Origin: an uncultured Oscillospiraceae bacterium
GTDB taxonomy: Bacteria > Bacillota > Clostridia > Oscillospirales > Acutalibacteraceae
Assembly (NCBI GenBank): GCA_900547445.1
Contig: URGJ01000016.1
Coordinates: forward strand, 1 to 36,214
Direction: 5' to 3'
Length of the DNA stretch: 36,214 nt
Shown piece after piece: positions 1-7,141 of the stretch. The number at the start of each line of letters is the position of its first letter. Position 1 is the stretch's first letter. The notes below the pieces were generated by a model, which saw only the letters and a program-made list of their open reading frames with translations, had not been told where the DNA came from and ran no database searches. Both the position numbers and the translations under genes were made by a program.

Positions 1-51
1 TGCACTCAAATTTTCATTTTATCTCTTTACCCCAACTATTGACAAAGAGCC
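1..51 (-). mobile_element. Probable insertion-sequence end (ISL3-like terminal repeat)
   Basis: Read on the minus strand, the sequence from position 51 inward begins GGCTCTTTGTCAATAGTTGG and continues GGTAAAG. A related terminus, GGCTCTATAATAAATGTTGG, starts at 36160 on the plus strand. Both point out of the window. Terminal repeats opening GGCTCTT are known from the ISL3 family, and copies of one IS are a usual reason for contigs to end. No transposase is visible because the element interior lies outside the window. ISL3 elements duplicate about 8 bp; 52-59 would be that flank here. The family assignment is from memory of terminal sequences and is moderate. Confidence 0.45.
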
Positions 52-56
52 TAAAT

Positions 57-293
57 TCAATACTTTTTTACCGTAAAATCGCCGCCGGTGCTGTCAGCTT
101 CAAATTTTGCCGAGCAGTCATCGCAGATGTGCCTTCCGTTTTTCTTAGTAAGCGGCAATTCGGAGTTAAGGTCTCCGCTTACCGTATCAAACTTGAGCAA
201 AAAGCCGTTGCTTTCGGGGAGAATAACCGTAACATTTCCGCTTACCGTATCGGTTTCAAGCCCTTTAAGCGGTACGTAATATCGTAATATACC
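57..293 (-). pseudogene. C-terminal remnant of a DUF4097/adhesin-like protein
   Basis: The minus frame from 293 down to a TGA at 57-59 is open for 78 codons and reads like the end of a DUF4097-type beta-repeat protein. It has two DTVSG motifs about 24 residues apart (DTVSGNVTVILPES and DTVSGDLNSELP), then HICDDCSAKFEADSTGG and a short KKY tail. There is no start codon in the stretch and an in-frame TAA lies directly before it at 294-296. Intact family members are roughly 250-300 residues, so most of the gene is missing. The stop sits within 8 bp of the IS-like end at 51. The family call is by motif only; truncation is seen directly. Confidence 0.5.
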
Positions 294-312
294 TTAAAAG
301 TCAGGTATATTA
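285..312. repeat. 9-bp perfect inverted repeat
   Basis: TAATATACC at 285-293 is repeated inverted as GGTATATTA at 304-312 with a 10-nt spacer. It lies exactly where the DUF4097-like frame breaks off. It could be an old recombination junction or a weak hairpin. There is no clear U-tract for a terminator reading. Confidence 0.35.
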
Positions 313-385
313 AAAAATAAATTATAATTATTATTAAAAATAGCAACAGGTTTTATAATTCAGAGGTTTAAAATATAAAAAACAC

Positions 386-414
386 TTGATTTTTCGGGCA
401 ATACAAGTTATAAT
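386..414 (+). promoter_or_regulatory. Sigma-A promoter of tRNA-Ser
   Basis: A -35 TTGATT at 386-391 and a perfect -10 TATAAT at 409-414 are separated by 17 bp. Transcription would begin near 421, about 17 nt before the mature tRNA 5' end at 438. Confidence 0.8.
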
Positions 415-437
415 GACTATAGAATATCGACCTATAC

Positions 438-529
438 GGAGATGTCGCCTAGTCCGGTCGAGGGCGCACGATTGGAAATCGTGTAGCTCGGAAACGAGCT
501 CGAGAGTTCGAATCTCTCCATCTCCGCCA
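438..529 (+). tRNA. tRNA-Ser(GGA)
   Basis: The acceptor stem GGAGATG (438-444) pairs with CATCTCC (519-525). The anticodon stem CACGA/TCGTG encloses the loop TTGGAAA, giving anticodon GGA, which reads UCC and UCU. A long variable arm (AGCTCG, GAAA, CGAGCT) marks it as a class II serine tRNA, and the T-arm GAGAG-TTCGAAT-CTCTC is canonical. The 3' CCA is encoded at 527-529. It stands alone with its own promoter upstream and a hairpin terminator 8 nt downstream. Confidence 0.97.
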
Positions 530-557
530 GTCGAGTGCCTCGACACGCAGACGCGTA
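528..557 (+). repeat. 30-nt dispersed repeat, copy 1
   Basis: This stretch, from the CA of the tRNA CCA end into the terminator stem, matches the minus strand of 36080-36109 at 28 of 30 positions. It begins CAGTCGAG and ends CGCAGACGCGTA. Both copies form the 5' side of a terminator hairpin, so it may be a reused terminator module of this genome. Confidence 0.7.
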
Positions 558-574
558 TCGGGGCTTATTCTTTT
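537..574 (+). terminator. Rho-independent terminator of tRNA-Ser
   Basis: GCCTCGACACGC (537-548) pairs with GCGTATCGGGGC (553-564), with one C-A mismatch and one T-G wobble, across the loop AGAC. The tail is TTATTCTTTT. The 5' part belongs to a 30-nt sequence (528-557) found again near the right window edge in the opposite orientation. Confidence 0.85.
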
Positions 575-734
575 ATTAGGCTTTATCTCTCGCGTTTAAG
601 CGGCATTTTTTGTTCTGCACCTTATCCGCTTTTATTGGCGTATTTGGTGTCTTGAAACATTGAGACAGAAGAAACAGCAAATAATTAAGTTTATATTACG
701 GCTCTTTTAGGCTCTAACTATTGTAAATCAGCCT
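575..734. other. Intergenic stretch with no recognised gene
   Basis: No convincing coding region was found. The stretch contains a weak hairpin followed by a T-run (CGC, GTTTAA, GCG, then CATTTTTT near 590-612), possibly a back-up terminator. Near its end TTTTAGGC at 705-712 is inverted at 731-738 as GCCTAAAA, which overlaps the tail of the ribosomal operon terminator. Confidence 0.4.
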
Positions 735-776
735 AAAAAACGCAAACAGCGCGAGGGGGAAGACCCTCGCGCTGTT
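735..776 (-). terminator. Terminator of the ribosomal operon
   Basis: AACAGCGCGAGGG (745-757) pairs perfectly with CCCTCGCGCTGTT (764-776) around a 6-nt loop. On the minus strand the stem is followed by TTGCG and then six Ts (735-740). It lies about 125 nt behind the rplQ stop and closes the S10-spc-alpha transcript. The plus side also has a T-rich tail (CATTCTTTTTT), so it may stop transcription from both sides. Confidence 0.9.
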
Positions 777-784
777 CATTCTTT

Positions 785-867
785 TTTAGTACACACATTA
801 TCGGCGCAAAATACGGAATTTGCCGTATATGCCTTTAGGCTGCGCCGTGCCCAATGTGAGTACTAAA
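785..867 (-). repeat. 83-bp imperfect palindrome in the rplQ 3' region
   Basis: Nested complementary arms run inward. TTTAGTAC (785-792) pairs with GTACTAAA (860-867). CACATT (794-799) pairs with AATGTG (853-858). CGGCGCA (802-808) pairs with TGCGCCG (841-847). An inner hairpin is ATACGG/CCGTAT (811-816/823-828). The element lies between the rplQ stop and the operon terminator, so it is transcribed as 3' UTR. It is either an RNA element or a small MITE-like insertion. A described motif, the L17 downstream element of lactic acid bacteria and Listeria, has the same position. Sequence kinship with it is not established. Confidence 0.6.
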
Positions 868-901
868 CCTTTTTATGACGGATTGCGCCGCCATTTGAGA
901 G

Positions 902-1243
902 TTATATCAACTCGATAATCGCCATTTCAGCGGCATCGCCGCGGCGCGGACCGGTTTTAACAATCCGACAGTAACCGCCGTTTACATCCTTGTACTTAGG
1001 AGCAATTTCGTTGAAGAGCTTGCTTACAACGTTCTCCTTTGTAATGAACGCCATCGCCTGACGCTTGTTGTTCAGGGTGTTATCCTTAGCGAGTGTAATA
1101 TACTTCTCTGCCATTGATCTTACTTCTTTGGCGCGGGTCACAGTAGTCTCTATTCTGCCGTTTTCAAGCAGATAGGTTACCATAGCTCTAAGCATAGCGG
1201 TCCTGTGATCGCTGGTTCTTCCGAGTTTACGGGTTCCCGGCAT
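902..1243 (-). CDS. rplQ: 50S ribosomal protein L17
   Basis: L17 is a large-subunit protein near the exit of the peptide tunnel. The 113-residue product starts MPGTRKLGRTSDHR and contains the family segments LLENGRIETTVTRAKE and the Gly/Arg-rich KTGPRRGDAAEMAIIEL at the end. That is the usual length for a Firmicutes L17. The start ATG at 1243 has AAGGAG 8 nt upstream. It is the last gene of the alpha part of the operon, 40 nt behind rpoA, and is followed by a structured 3' region and a strong terminator. Confidence 0.98.
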   Translation of the reverse strand: MPGTRKLGRTSDHRTAMLRAMVTYLLENGRIETTVTRAKEVRSMAEKYITLAKDNTLNNKRQAMAFITKENVVSKLFNEIAPKYKDVNGGYCRIVKTGPRRGDAAEMAIIELI

Positions 1244-1283
1244 TTCTATTCACTCCTTAACAGTGTGATTTTGCTTTAATGCT

Positions 1284-2234
1284 TTATTCGTCGTCGTGTT
1301 TGAGGGTAAAGCCAAAGGAATTCAGCTTTGCAATAACCTCTTCAAGCGACTTGCGGCCCAAGTTCCTTACCTTCATCATATCCTCTTCGGACTTGTTGAT
1401 AAGATCTTCAACCGTATTGATACCTGCACGCTTCAGGCAGTTGAAGCTGCGGACAGATAAATCCAGTTCATCGATGGTAAGATCGAGAACCTTCTCCTTC
1501 TCGTTTTCACTCTTTTCCGCCATAATGCTTTGTCCCTCGCAGGCTCCCTCAGTAAGGTCAAGGAACAGTTCAAAATGCTCAATAAGCACCTTGGCGGACA
1601 TTGAGACCGCCTCATTTGCTCTGATAGAGCCGTCTGTCCAAACCTCAAGCGTAAGCTTGCCCTTATCGGTGACATTGCCGACACGGGTATTGTCAACCGT
1701 AAAGTTAGCCTTAAGCACGGGCGTATAGATGGAATCAACGGGAATTACACCGATTACGTTCTGCGCCGATCTGTTTTGCTCGGCAGGTACATAGCCTCTG
1801 CCCTTATCGAGAGTCATCTCCATATTGAGCTTTGCTCCCGCGTCTAGGGTGGCAATATACATATCTGGGTTTAATATTTCAACCTCGGAATCGGCTTTGA
1901 TTGAAGCTGCAGTTACCACGCAGGGGCCCTCCGCTTCAATATAAATCTTTTTCGCCGTATCGGCATGGAGCTTTGCAATCAAACCCTTGATGTTGAGGAT
2001 AATTTCGGTTACGTCCTCTTTAACGCCGGGAATGGTGGAAAACTCATGCACAACACCGTCAATTTTGACCGAAGTGACGGCAACGCCGGGCAATATTGAT
2101 AAAAGCACGCGTCTCATACTGTTGCCGAGAGTTGTGGCATAGCCTCTCTCAAGAGGCTCCATTACGAATTTGCCGTATGTGCCGTCGGGTGTCAGTTCTG
2201 CGGTATCTATTCTGGGCTTTTCAATTTCTATCAT
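1284..2234 (-). CDS. rpoA: DNA-directed RNA polymerase subunit alpha
   Basis: RpoA is the assembly platform of RNA polymerase and contacts UP elements and activators. The 316-residue protein has the N-terminal dimerisation domain (about 1-230, with FVMEPLERGYATTLGNSMRR), a charged linker (ENEKEKVLDL) and the helix-hairpin-helix C-terminal domain (SVRSFNCLKRAGI and NLGRKSLEEVIAKL). The start ATG at 2234 follows GGAG with 7 nt spacing. It sits between rpsD and rplQ, coupling polymerase and ribosome supply. The 93-nt gap in front holds two hairpins. Confidence 0.99.
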   Translation of the reverse strand: MIEIEKPRIDTAELTPDGTYGKFVMEPLERGYATTLGNSMRRVLLSILPGVAVTSVKIDGVVHEFSTIPGVKEDVTEIILNIKGLIAKLHADTAKKIYIEAEGPCVVTAASIKADSEVEILNPDMYIATLDAGAKLNMEMTLDKGRGYVPAEQNRSAQNVIGVIPVDSIYTPVLKANFTVDNTRVGNVTDKGKLTLEVWTDGSIRANEAVSMSAKVLIEHFELFLDLTEGACEGQSIMAEKSENEKEKVLDLTIDELDLSVRSFNCLKRAGINTVEDLINKSEEDMMKVRNLGRKSLEEVIAKLNSFGFTLKHDDE

Positions 2235-2270
2235 TTAAAAGCTCCGTTTCTCCGTACTGTATTTTTTATG

Positions 2271-2319
2271 CCGCCGCGTCCGTACGGGGAACGCGGTGGA
2301 AGGCTGACGAAAGCCAGCC
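2271..2319 (-). promoter_or_regulatory. Two hairpins in the rpsD-rpoA gap
   Basis: In transcript order, GGCTG/CAGCC (2302-2319) is followed by a 9-bp hairpin, CCACCGCGT with ACGCGGCGG (2271-2299, one G-T pair), loop TCCCCGTACGG. No U-tract follows closely enough for a simple terminator. The hairpins separate the ribosomal genes from rpoA and could mark RNA processing, partial attenuation or mRNA protection. The function is inferred only from position. Confidence 0.5.
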
Positions 2320-2327
2320 TAAGTCTA

Positions 2328-2954
2328 TTACTTAGAATAGAACTCAACAATGAGCTGCTCGTCAACAGGAGCCTCAATCTGGTCTCTTGTCGGAAGAGCG
2401 ATAACCTTTGCCGTAAGCTGGTCGCGGTTGATGTCGATCCACTGCGGAACAGGTCTTGCGCTGTTAGCATCGACAACCGCCTTTATCTTCTCGCTCCCGC
2501 GGCTCTTCTCGCAGATGGAAACAACGTCGCCTGCCTTTAAGAGATATGAAGCAATGTCAACACGCTTGCCGTTTACCTCAAAATGACCGTGACCTACAAG
2601 CTGGCGTGCTTCCGCTCTTGAAGAAGCGAAACCAACCCTGTATACAACATTATCGAGACGGCTTTCAAGTATTCTTAAAAGGTTGTCGCCCGTAATGCCC
2701 TGCTTTCTTTCAGCAATTTCAAAATAATGATGGAACTGATTTTCCTGAACACCGTAGAAACGTCTTGCGGTCTGCTTAGCTCGAAGCTGCATACCGTATT
2801 CAGACGTCTTTTTTCTGCCCTGACCGTGCTGACCGGGAGCGTAGCCCCTTAAAGCCACAGAGCATTTATCCGAGTAGCAGCGCTCGCCCTTGAGGAACAG
2901 CTTTTGACCCTCGCGGCGGCAAAGTCTGCAAACTGCACCGGTATATCTTGCCAT
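2328..2954 (-). CDS. rpsD: 30S ribosomal protein S4
   Basis: S4 is a primary 16S rRNA binder that starts small-subunit assembly. The 208-residue protein begins MARYTGAVCRLCRREGQK. It has four N-terminal cysteines (C9, C12, C26, C31), the zinc-binding C+ form of S4. Next come the globular region and the S4 RNA-binding domain (ESRLDNVVYRVGFASSRAEA, then GHFEVNGKRVDIASY). The start ATG at 2954 is preceded by a GGAGG-type site. In several bacteria S4 represses its own operon by binding mRNA; no such site is demonstrated here. Confidence 0.99.
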   Translation of the reverse strand: MARYTGAVCRLCRREGQKLFLKGERCYSDKCSVALRGYAPGQHGQGRKKTSEYGMQLRAKQTARRFYGVQENQFHHYFEIAERKQGITGDNLLRILESRLDNVVYRVGFASSRAEARQLVGHGHFEVNGKRVDIASYLLKAGDVVSICEKSRGSEKIKAVVDANSARPVPQWIDINRDQLTAKVIALPTRDQIEAPVDEQLIVEFYSK

Positions 2955-3012
2955 CTATTACACCTCCAAAATTTTAACTGCAATTAAATTGCAAACATAA
3001 AGTATTAACCGA

Positions 3013-3414
3013 TTATACGCGTCTTCTCTTGGGAGGACGGCAGCCGTTGTGCGGAATCGGGGTTACGTCCTTAATAAGACTAACCTCAAGACCCGCGGTC
3101 TGCAACGCGCGGATAGCCGCCTCGCGTCCTGCTCCCGGACCCTTAACGTACACTTCAACAGTCTTAAGACCGTGCTCCATTGCAGCCTTAGCCGCGGTTT
3201 CAGCCGCGCTCTGCGCCGCAAACGGAGTAGACTTTCTTGAACCTCTGAAACCTAATTCACCGGCGGACGCCCAGGAAAGAGCGTTGCCCTGAGTATCGGT
3301 GATGGTAACGATAGTATTGTTGAAGGTAGACTGGATATGGGCTGAGCCACGTTCGATATTCTTTTTCTCACGGCGACGGCGTGTAGCTGTCGTCTTGCCC
3401 TTTGCAGTAGCCAT
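3013..3414 (-). CDS. rpsK: 30S ribosomal protein S11
   Basis: S11 lines the mRNA path on the platform of the small subunit. The 133-residue product has a basic N-terminus (KTTATRRRREKKNIERG), the core STFNNTIVTITDTQGNALSW and KGPGAGREAAIRALQ, and the conserved ending DVTPIPHNGCRPPKRRRV. It has normal family length. The gene lies 16 nt behind rpsM and 58 nt before rpsD, and the ATG at 3414 has a GGAGGAAGAT-type ribosome-binding site. Confidence 0.99.
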   Translation of the reverse strand: MATAKGKTTATRRRREKKNIERGSAHIQSTFNNTIVTITDTQGNALSWASAGELGFRGSRKSTPFAAQSAAETAAKAAMEHGLKTVEVYVKGPGAGREAAIRALQTAGLEVSLIKDVTPIPHNGCRPPKRRRV

Positions 3415-3430
3415 ATTATCTTCCTCCTAC

Positions 3431-3799
3431 TTATTTCTTCTTGTTAGCTATGGTCTTCTTAGGACCCTTGCGTGTACGCGCGTTGGTCTTAGAGCGCTGT
3501 CCTCTTACGGGCAGACCCTTTCTGTGGCGCAGACCGCGATAGCTTCCGATTTCGATAAGTCTCTTGATGTCAAACGCGATGGTACGGCGACGGTCGCCCT
3601 CAACCTGAAGGTTATGGTCGATGTATTCACGTAGCTTGGAAATATCGTCCTCGGTTAAGTCCTTGACGCGGGTATCGGGATTGATTCCTGTGTCTGCAAG
3701 GATTTTTTTAGATGTTGTAAGACCGATTCCGAAGATGTAGGTGAGTCCTATTTCGACCCGCTTCTCGTTCGGAAGATCAACACCAGCAATTCGTGCCAT
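3431..3799 (-). CDS. rpsM: 30S ribosomal protein S13
   Basis: S13 sits in the head of the small subunit and forms bridges to the large subunit. The 122-residue protein opens MARIAGVDLPNEKRVEIGLT and carries the family stretch IGSYRGLRHRKGLPVRGQR, the signature region that contacts rRNA and tRNA, followed by a lysine-rich tail. The gene follows rpmJ by 37 nt, and GGAGG precedes the ATG at 3799. Nothing in it is unusual. Confidence 0.99.
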   Translation of the reverse strand: MARIAGVDLPNEKRVEIGLTYIFGIGLTTSKKILADTGINPDTRVKDLTEDDISKLREYIDHNLQVEGDRRRTIAFDIKRLIEIGSYRGLRHRKGLPVRGQRSKTNARTRKGPKKTIANKKK

Positions 3800-3836
3800 T
3801 TATCAAAGCACCTCCATATTTTTTACTCTCGCGCAA

Positions 3837-3950
3837 TTAACCCTGACGCTGTTTGTGCTTGGGGTTTTCGCAGATAACCATTACCTTGCCCTTGCGCTTG
3901 ATAATTTTGCATTTTTCGCAAATCTTTTTTACAGAAGGTCTGACTTTCAT
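3837..3950 (-). CDS. rpmJ: 50S ribosomal protein L36 (zinc-binding form)
   Basis: L36 is the smallest large-subunit protein. The 37-residue product was translated directly from the minus strand between infA and rpsM. It begins MKVRPSVKKICEKCKIIKR and ends PKHKQRQG. It has three cysteines (CEKC plus ICENP) and a late histidine, the zinc-ribbon ligand set of C+ L36. The start ATG at 3950 lies 9 nt after GGAGG. Its place between infA and rpsM is canonical for Firmicutes. Confidence 0.97.
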   Translation of the reverse strand: MKVRPSVKKICEKCKIIKRKGKVMVICENPKHKQRQG

Positions 3951-3980
3951 TCGATTTTGCCTCCTTTAAATTTTTGACTG

Positions 3981-4199
3981 TTATTTGCTTCGCCAGGTTA
4001 TACGGCCCTTTGAAAGGTCGTACGGAGACATTTCAACAGTCACCTTGTCACCCGGCAGTATGCGAATGAAATTCATACGCAGCTTGCCTGAAATGTGAGC
4101 AAGAATTACATGTCCCCCCTGAATTTCTACCTTGAACATTGCGTTAGGCATTGCTTCAACAACTACGCCCTCAAGCTCTATCATATCCTCTTTGGACAT
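3981..4199 (-). CDS. infA: Translation initiation factor IF-1
   Basis: IF-1 blocks the A site during initiation and modulates IF-2 and IF-3. The 72-residue protein is a single S1/OB-fold domain: MSKEDMIELEGVVVEAMPNA, then HISGKLRMNFIRILPGDKV and the ending DLSKGRITWRSK. Length and motifs match the family exactly. The gene lies 13 nt behind the KOW-domain gene and 30 nt before rpmJ, within one transcript. GGAGG stands upstream of the ATG at 4199. Confidence 0.99.
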   Translation of the reverse strand: MSKEDMIELEGVVVEAMPNAMFKVEIQGGHVILAHISGKLRMNFIRILPGDKVTVEMSPYDLSKGRITWRSK

Positions 4200-4212
4200 C
4201 TCGGCTCCTCCT

Positions 4213-4452
4213 TTATAAAACGGAATCTCTGTAAACCGCGAGAGCGCGTCTCAGCGATTTATCTGTACTGTAACTGCTTTTACCGAGCACGGTATTTGTA
4301 AGCGCTAAATGCTTTGGATTTTTCCGTTTAGGTCTTTCGAGCGGACGCTCCTTTCCGTCGCAGACGTAAAGAAAACCGTCCTCCTCCTTTACAACCACAA
4401 GGAAATATCCCTTATCCCGCCCGGATTTTGAACAAACTACGCGTCCTACCAT
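4213..4452 (-). CDS. KOW-domain RNA-binding protein
   Basis: This 79-residue basic protein begins MVGRVVCSKSGRDKGYFLVV, a KOW/L14e-like beta-barrel start (VVxSKxGRDKG) typical of nucleic-acid contacts. The rest is lysine- and arginine-rich (DGKERPLERPKRKNPKHLAL). Small KOW proteins resembling eukaryotic L14e/L6e/L27e occur at this place, between map and infA, in many Clostridia. No specific function is established. The position suggests a role in ribosome assembly or translation. It lies 9 nt behind map and 13 nt before infA. Confidence 0.85.
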   Translation of the reverse strand: MVGRVVCSKSGRDKGYFLVVVKEEDGFLYVCDGKERPLERPKRKNPKHLALTNTVLGKSSYSTDKSLRRALAVYRDSVL

Positions 4453-4461
4453 AACAAGTCC

Positions 4462-5211
4462 TCAAATTAAGGTCATAATCTTAGGACCGTCGGCGGTTAT
4501 CGCAACCGTATGCTCAAAATGTGCGGATAATGACCCATCCTTGGTTAAAACAGTCCACCCGTCGGGCTGTACCTCGACGCCCGCGCACCCCGCGTTGACC
4601 ATCGGCTCAATAGCGATTGTCATTCCCGGAATTAAGCGGACGCCCCTGCCCGGAGTGCCGAAATTCGGAACCTCGGGAGCTTCGTGCAGGTGAGTGCCCA
4701 CACCGTGACCGACAAACTGACGGACAACCGTGTAACCCCTCGCCTCGACATACGCCTGCACCGCGTGACCTATATCACCGATTCTGCCGCCCGCACGTGC
4801 CGCTTTTATGCCCTCGTAAAGGCTTTCGCGTGTCGCGTCCATCAGCCGCTTCGCTTCAGGAGAAATATCCCCACAGGCGAAAGTGGCGGCATTATCGCCG
4901 TGATACCCGTCAAACTTAGCTCCGAGGTCGATACTTACTATATCGCCCGAGCGAAGCTTTCGCTTAGAAGACGGTATGCCGTGAATCACTTCGTTGTTGA
5001 TTGATATACAGGCGGTAGCGGGATAGCCCTCGTAGTTCTTAAAGTTGGGCTCTCCCCCCTGACTTCGGATATATTCCTCCGCCAGACGGTCAAGCTCAGC
5101 CGTGGTAACCCCGGGCTCCACCGCTTTGCCGGCTGTTTGTAAGGCTCCGGCCGATATTCTGCAGGCTTCCTTCATAATGTTAAGCTCGCGGCCGGTTTTA
5201 AGCACTATCAT
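4462..5211 (-). CDS. map: Methionine aminopeptidase, type I
   Basis: The enzyme removes the initiator methionine from new proteins after deformylation. The 249-residue protein shows all five metal ligands of the pita-bread fold: the two aspartates in IDLGAKFDGYHGDNAATF, the histidine in GHGVGTHLHEAPEVPNFG, and glutamates in IEPMVNAG and HFEHTVAIT. HGIPSSKRKL supplies the substrate-side histidine. Its ATG overlaps the adk TGA (ATGA), so translation is probably coupled. Placement after secY-adk is standard in Firmicutes. Confidence 0.98.
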   Translation of the reverse strand: MIVLKTGRELNIMKEACRISAGALQTAGKAVEPGVTTAELDRLAEEYIRSQGGEPNFKNYEGYPATACISINNEVIHGIPSSKRKLRSGDIVSIDLGAKFDGYHGDNAATFACGDISPEAKRLMDATRESLYEGIKAARAGGRIGDIGHAVQAYVEARGYTVVRQFVGHGVGTHLHEAPEVPNFGTPGRGVRLIPGMTIAIEPMVNAGCAGVEVQPDGWTVLTKDGSLSAHFEHTVAITADGPKIMTLI

Positions 5212-5846
5212 ACCTGATTCTCCAGTGCGTCAAGCACAAGGCGGGTGGTGTCCTCAACCTTATCCTGACCCTCCACAATAATCAGCTTGCCGCAGCTATT
5301 GTAAAAATCTTTGAGCGGCTCGGTCTGCTCGTGATAGACGTGAAGTCTGTTCTTTACCGTCTCCGGCTCGTCATCCTTGCGGATTACAAGATCTCCGCCG
5401 CACAGATTGCAGACGCCCTCTACCTCGGGCTTTTTATACTCGGTGTGATAGCTCGCGCCGCATTTTTCACAAACGCGTCTGCCCGACATACGCTTTACGA
5501 TTTCCTCGTCTGCTACCTCAATGGAGAGGGCGGCGTCAATCACAAAGCCCATATCGTCAAGCGCAACCGCCTGCGGAATCGTACGCGGGAAGCCGTCTAA
5601 AATGTAGCCTTTCTTACAGTCGGCTTCGCTCAAGCGCTCCTTGATAATGCCGATAACGACATTATCGGGAACAAGCTCGCCCGCGTCAATGTATGATTTT
5701 GCTTTAAGTCCCATTTCTGTACCGTTTTTAAGGGCAGCACGGATAATGTTGCCGGTCGAAATGGTCGGAATGTTGTATTTTTCGGAGATTATCTCCGCCT
5801 GGGTGCCTTTTCCCGCACCGGGCGCTCCTAAAAGAATAAGCTTCAT
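5208..5846 (-). CDS. adk: Adenylate kinase (zinc LID type)
   Basis: The enzyme interconverts ATP + AMP and 2 ADP. The start chosen is the ATG at 5846, which has AAGGAG 7 nt upstream and gives MKLILLGAPGAGKGTQAE, with the P-loop at residues 7-15. The frame is open seven codons further but without a comparable site. The 212-residue protein contains the LID domain with four cysteines (CEKCGASYH and CNLCGG), the structural zinc site common in Gram-positive long-form adenylate kinases, plus DGFPRTIPQA. It lies between secY and map. Confidence 0.98.
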   Translation of the reverse strand: MKLILLGAPGAGKGTQAEIISEKYNIPTISTGNIIRAALKNGTEMGLKAKSYIDAGELVPDNVVIGIIKERLSEADCKKGYILDGFPRTIPQAVALDDMGFVIDAALSIEVADEEIVKRMSGRRVCEKCGASYHTEYKKPEVEGVCNLCGGDLVIRKDDEPETVKNRLHVYHEQTEPLKDFYNSCGKLIIVEGQDKVEDTTRLVLDALENQV

Positions 5847-5863
5847 GTTACTTCTCCTTATTC

Positions 5864-7141
5864 TCAATCAAGAAATCCCTTGTAATGACGCATCATCATC
5901 TGAGATTCAAGATTGCGAACCGTGTCAAGCGCAACTCCGACCATAATCAGTACCGATGTACCGCCAAGCGAAATATTAATTCCGCCGACAGAGCCGATAA
6001 CGATAGGAAGAATAGCAATTACGCTTAAGAAAAGCGCGCCCATAAGGGTAATTCTTGACAGGATTTTTGAAATAAAGTCCGATGTGGGCTTTCCTGGGCG
6101 TATTCCGGGGATTGCGCCGCCCTGCTTACGCAGATTGTTAGCCATTTCAATCGGATTAAACTGGATTGTTGCGTAGAAATACGCAAATCCGATAATCAGA
6201 AGGAAATATACCACCGCGTAAAAAATTCCGCGTACGCTGAAGAGCGACAAAGCCTTATACCAGAAGTTTTCCTGATTTTTCATAAAGGAAAGAATCATTG
6301 TCGGCAGCATAAGAATCGAAGAGGCAAAGATTATCGGCATAACGCCCGACATATTTACCTTAATCGGTATATGCGTGTTCTGACCGCCGTACATCTTGTT
6401 GCCAACGACGCGCTTAGCGTACTGAACGGGGATACGGCGCTCCGCCTCGGTCATCCAAACGATAAATACGATTACCGCAAGGAATAGAAGTACTATTCCG
6501 ACAACCGCTAATTTACGGTCTAGCTTCCAGTAAGAAACCAGCATATTGAACGCCTGCGGACCGCGGGAAAGAATACCCGCGAAGAGCAGTATGGAAATAC
6601 CGTTGCCGATACCCTTAACGTCAATCTGCTCGCCCAGCCACATTACAAGCGCCGAGCCTGCCGTAAAGGCGAGTACTATAACAAACGCTGCGAAAACAAC
6701 AGCGCCGCCCGACACGCTTAAATAGTTGCTGTTCTTTAAATAGAAGAAATATGCCGTACCCTGAATAAGCGCTAAAAGAACCGTTGTATATCGGGTAATC
6801 TGAGCCAACTTCTTCTGTCCCTCTTCTCCCTCTTTCTGCAAACGCTCAAGATAGGGGATAGCAACGCATAGAAGCTGAATTATAATAGAGGAGTTGATGT
6901 ACGGGGTAACCGACATTGCGAAGATAGCACCGTACTCAAGACCGCCTCCTGTTAAAATTGACAGGTAGCTGAAAAATTCATTTGTAGCTCCCGATTCGGT
7001 GGCGGATTTCAGCGCCGCTACGTCAATGTAGGGCACGGGAATTACCGAACCGATACGGAAAATTAAAATGATGAAAACGGTAAAAAGAATCTTATTGCGA
7101 ATTTCTTTTACTTTCCAGGCGTTTCTTAATGTTTCTAACAT
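5864..7141 (-). CDS. secY: Protein translocase subunit SecY
   Basis: SecY forms the membrane channel of the Sec translocon with SecE and SecG. The 425-residue protein has about ten hydrophobic segments. It begins MLETLRNAWKVKEIRNKILF with the first helix, followed by the plug-region motif GGGLEYGAIFAMSVTPYINS. Later come EQIDVKGIGNGISILLFAGI, and RRIPVQYAKRVVG in the cytoplasmic loop that contacts SecA and ribosome. The start ATG at 7141 shares one base with the rplO stop (TGATG). It lies 17 nt before the adk ATG. Confidence 0.99.
   Translation of the reverse strand: MLETLRNAWKVKEIRNKILFTVFIILIFRIGSVIPVPYIDVAALKSATESGATNEFFSYLSILTGGGLEYGAIFAMSVTPYINSSIIIQLLCVAIPYLERLQKEGEEGQKKLAQITRYTTVLLALIQGTAYFFYLKNSNYLSVSGGAVVFAAFVIVLAFTAGSALVMWLGEQIDVKGIGNGISILLFAGILSRGPQAFNMLVSYWKLDRKLAVVGIVLLFLAVIVFIVWMTEAERRIPVQYAKRVVGNKMYGGQNTHIPIKVNMSGVMPIIFASSILMLPTMILSFMKNQENFWYKALSLFSVRGIFYAVVYFLLIIGFAYFYATIQFNPIEMANNLRKQGGAIPGIRPGKPTSDFISKILSRITLMGALFLSVIAILPIVIGSVGGINISLGGTSVLIMVGVALDTVRNLESQMMMRHYKGFLD

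Noticed and set aside
700..738. Possible degenerate IS terminus (GGCTCTAACTATTG) before the ribosomal terminator
   Set aside because: Only the GGCTCT start is shared and the GTTGGGGTAA core is missing; the sequence is better read as the arm of a TTTTAGGC/GCCTAAAA inverted repeat.
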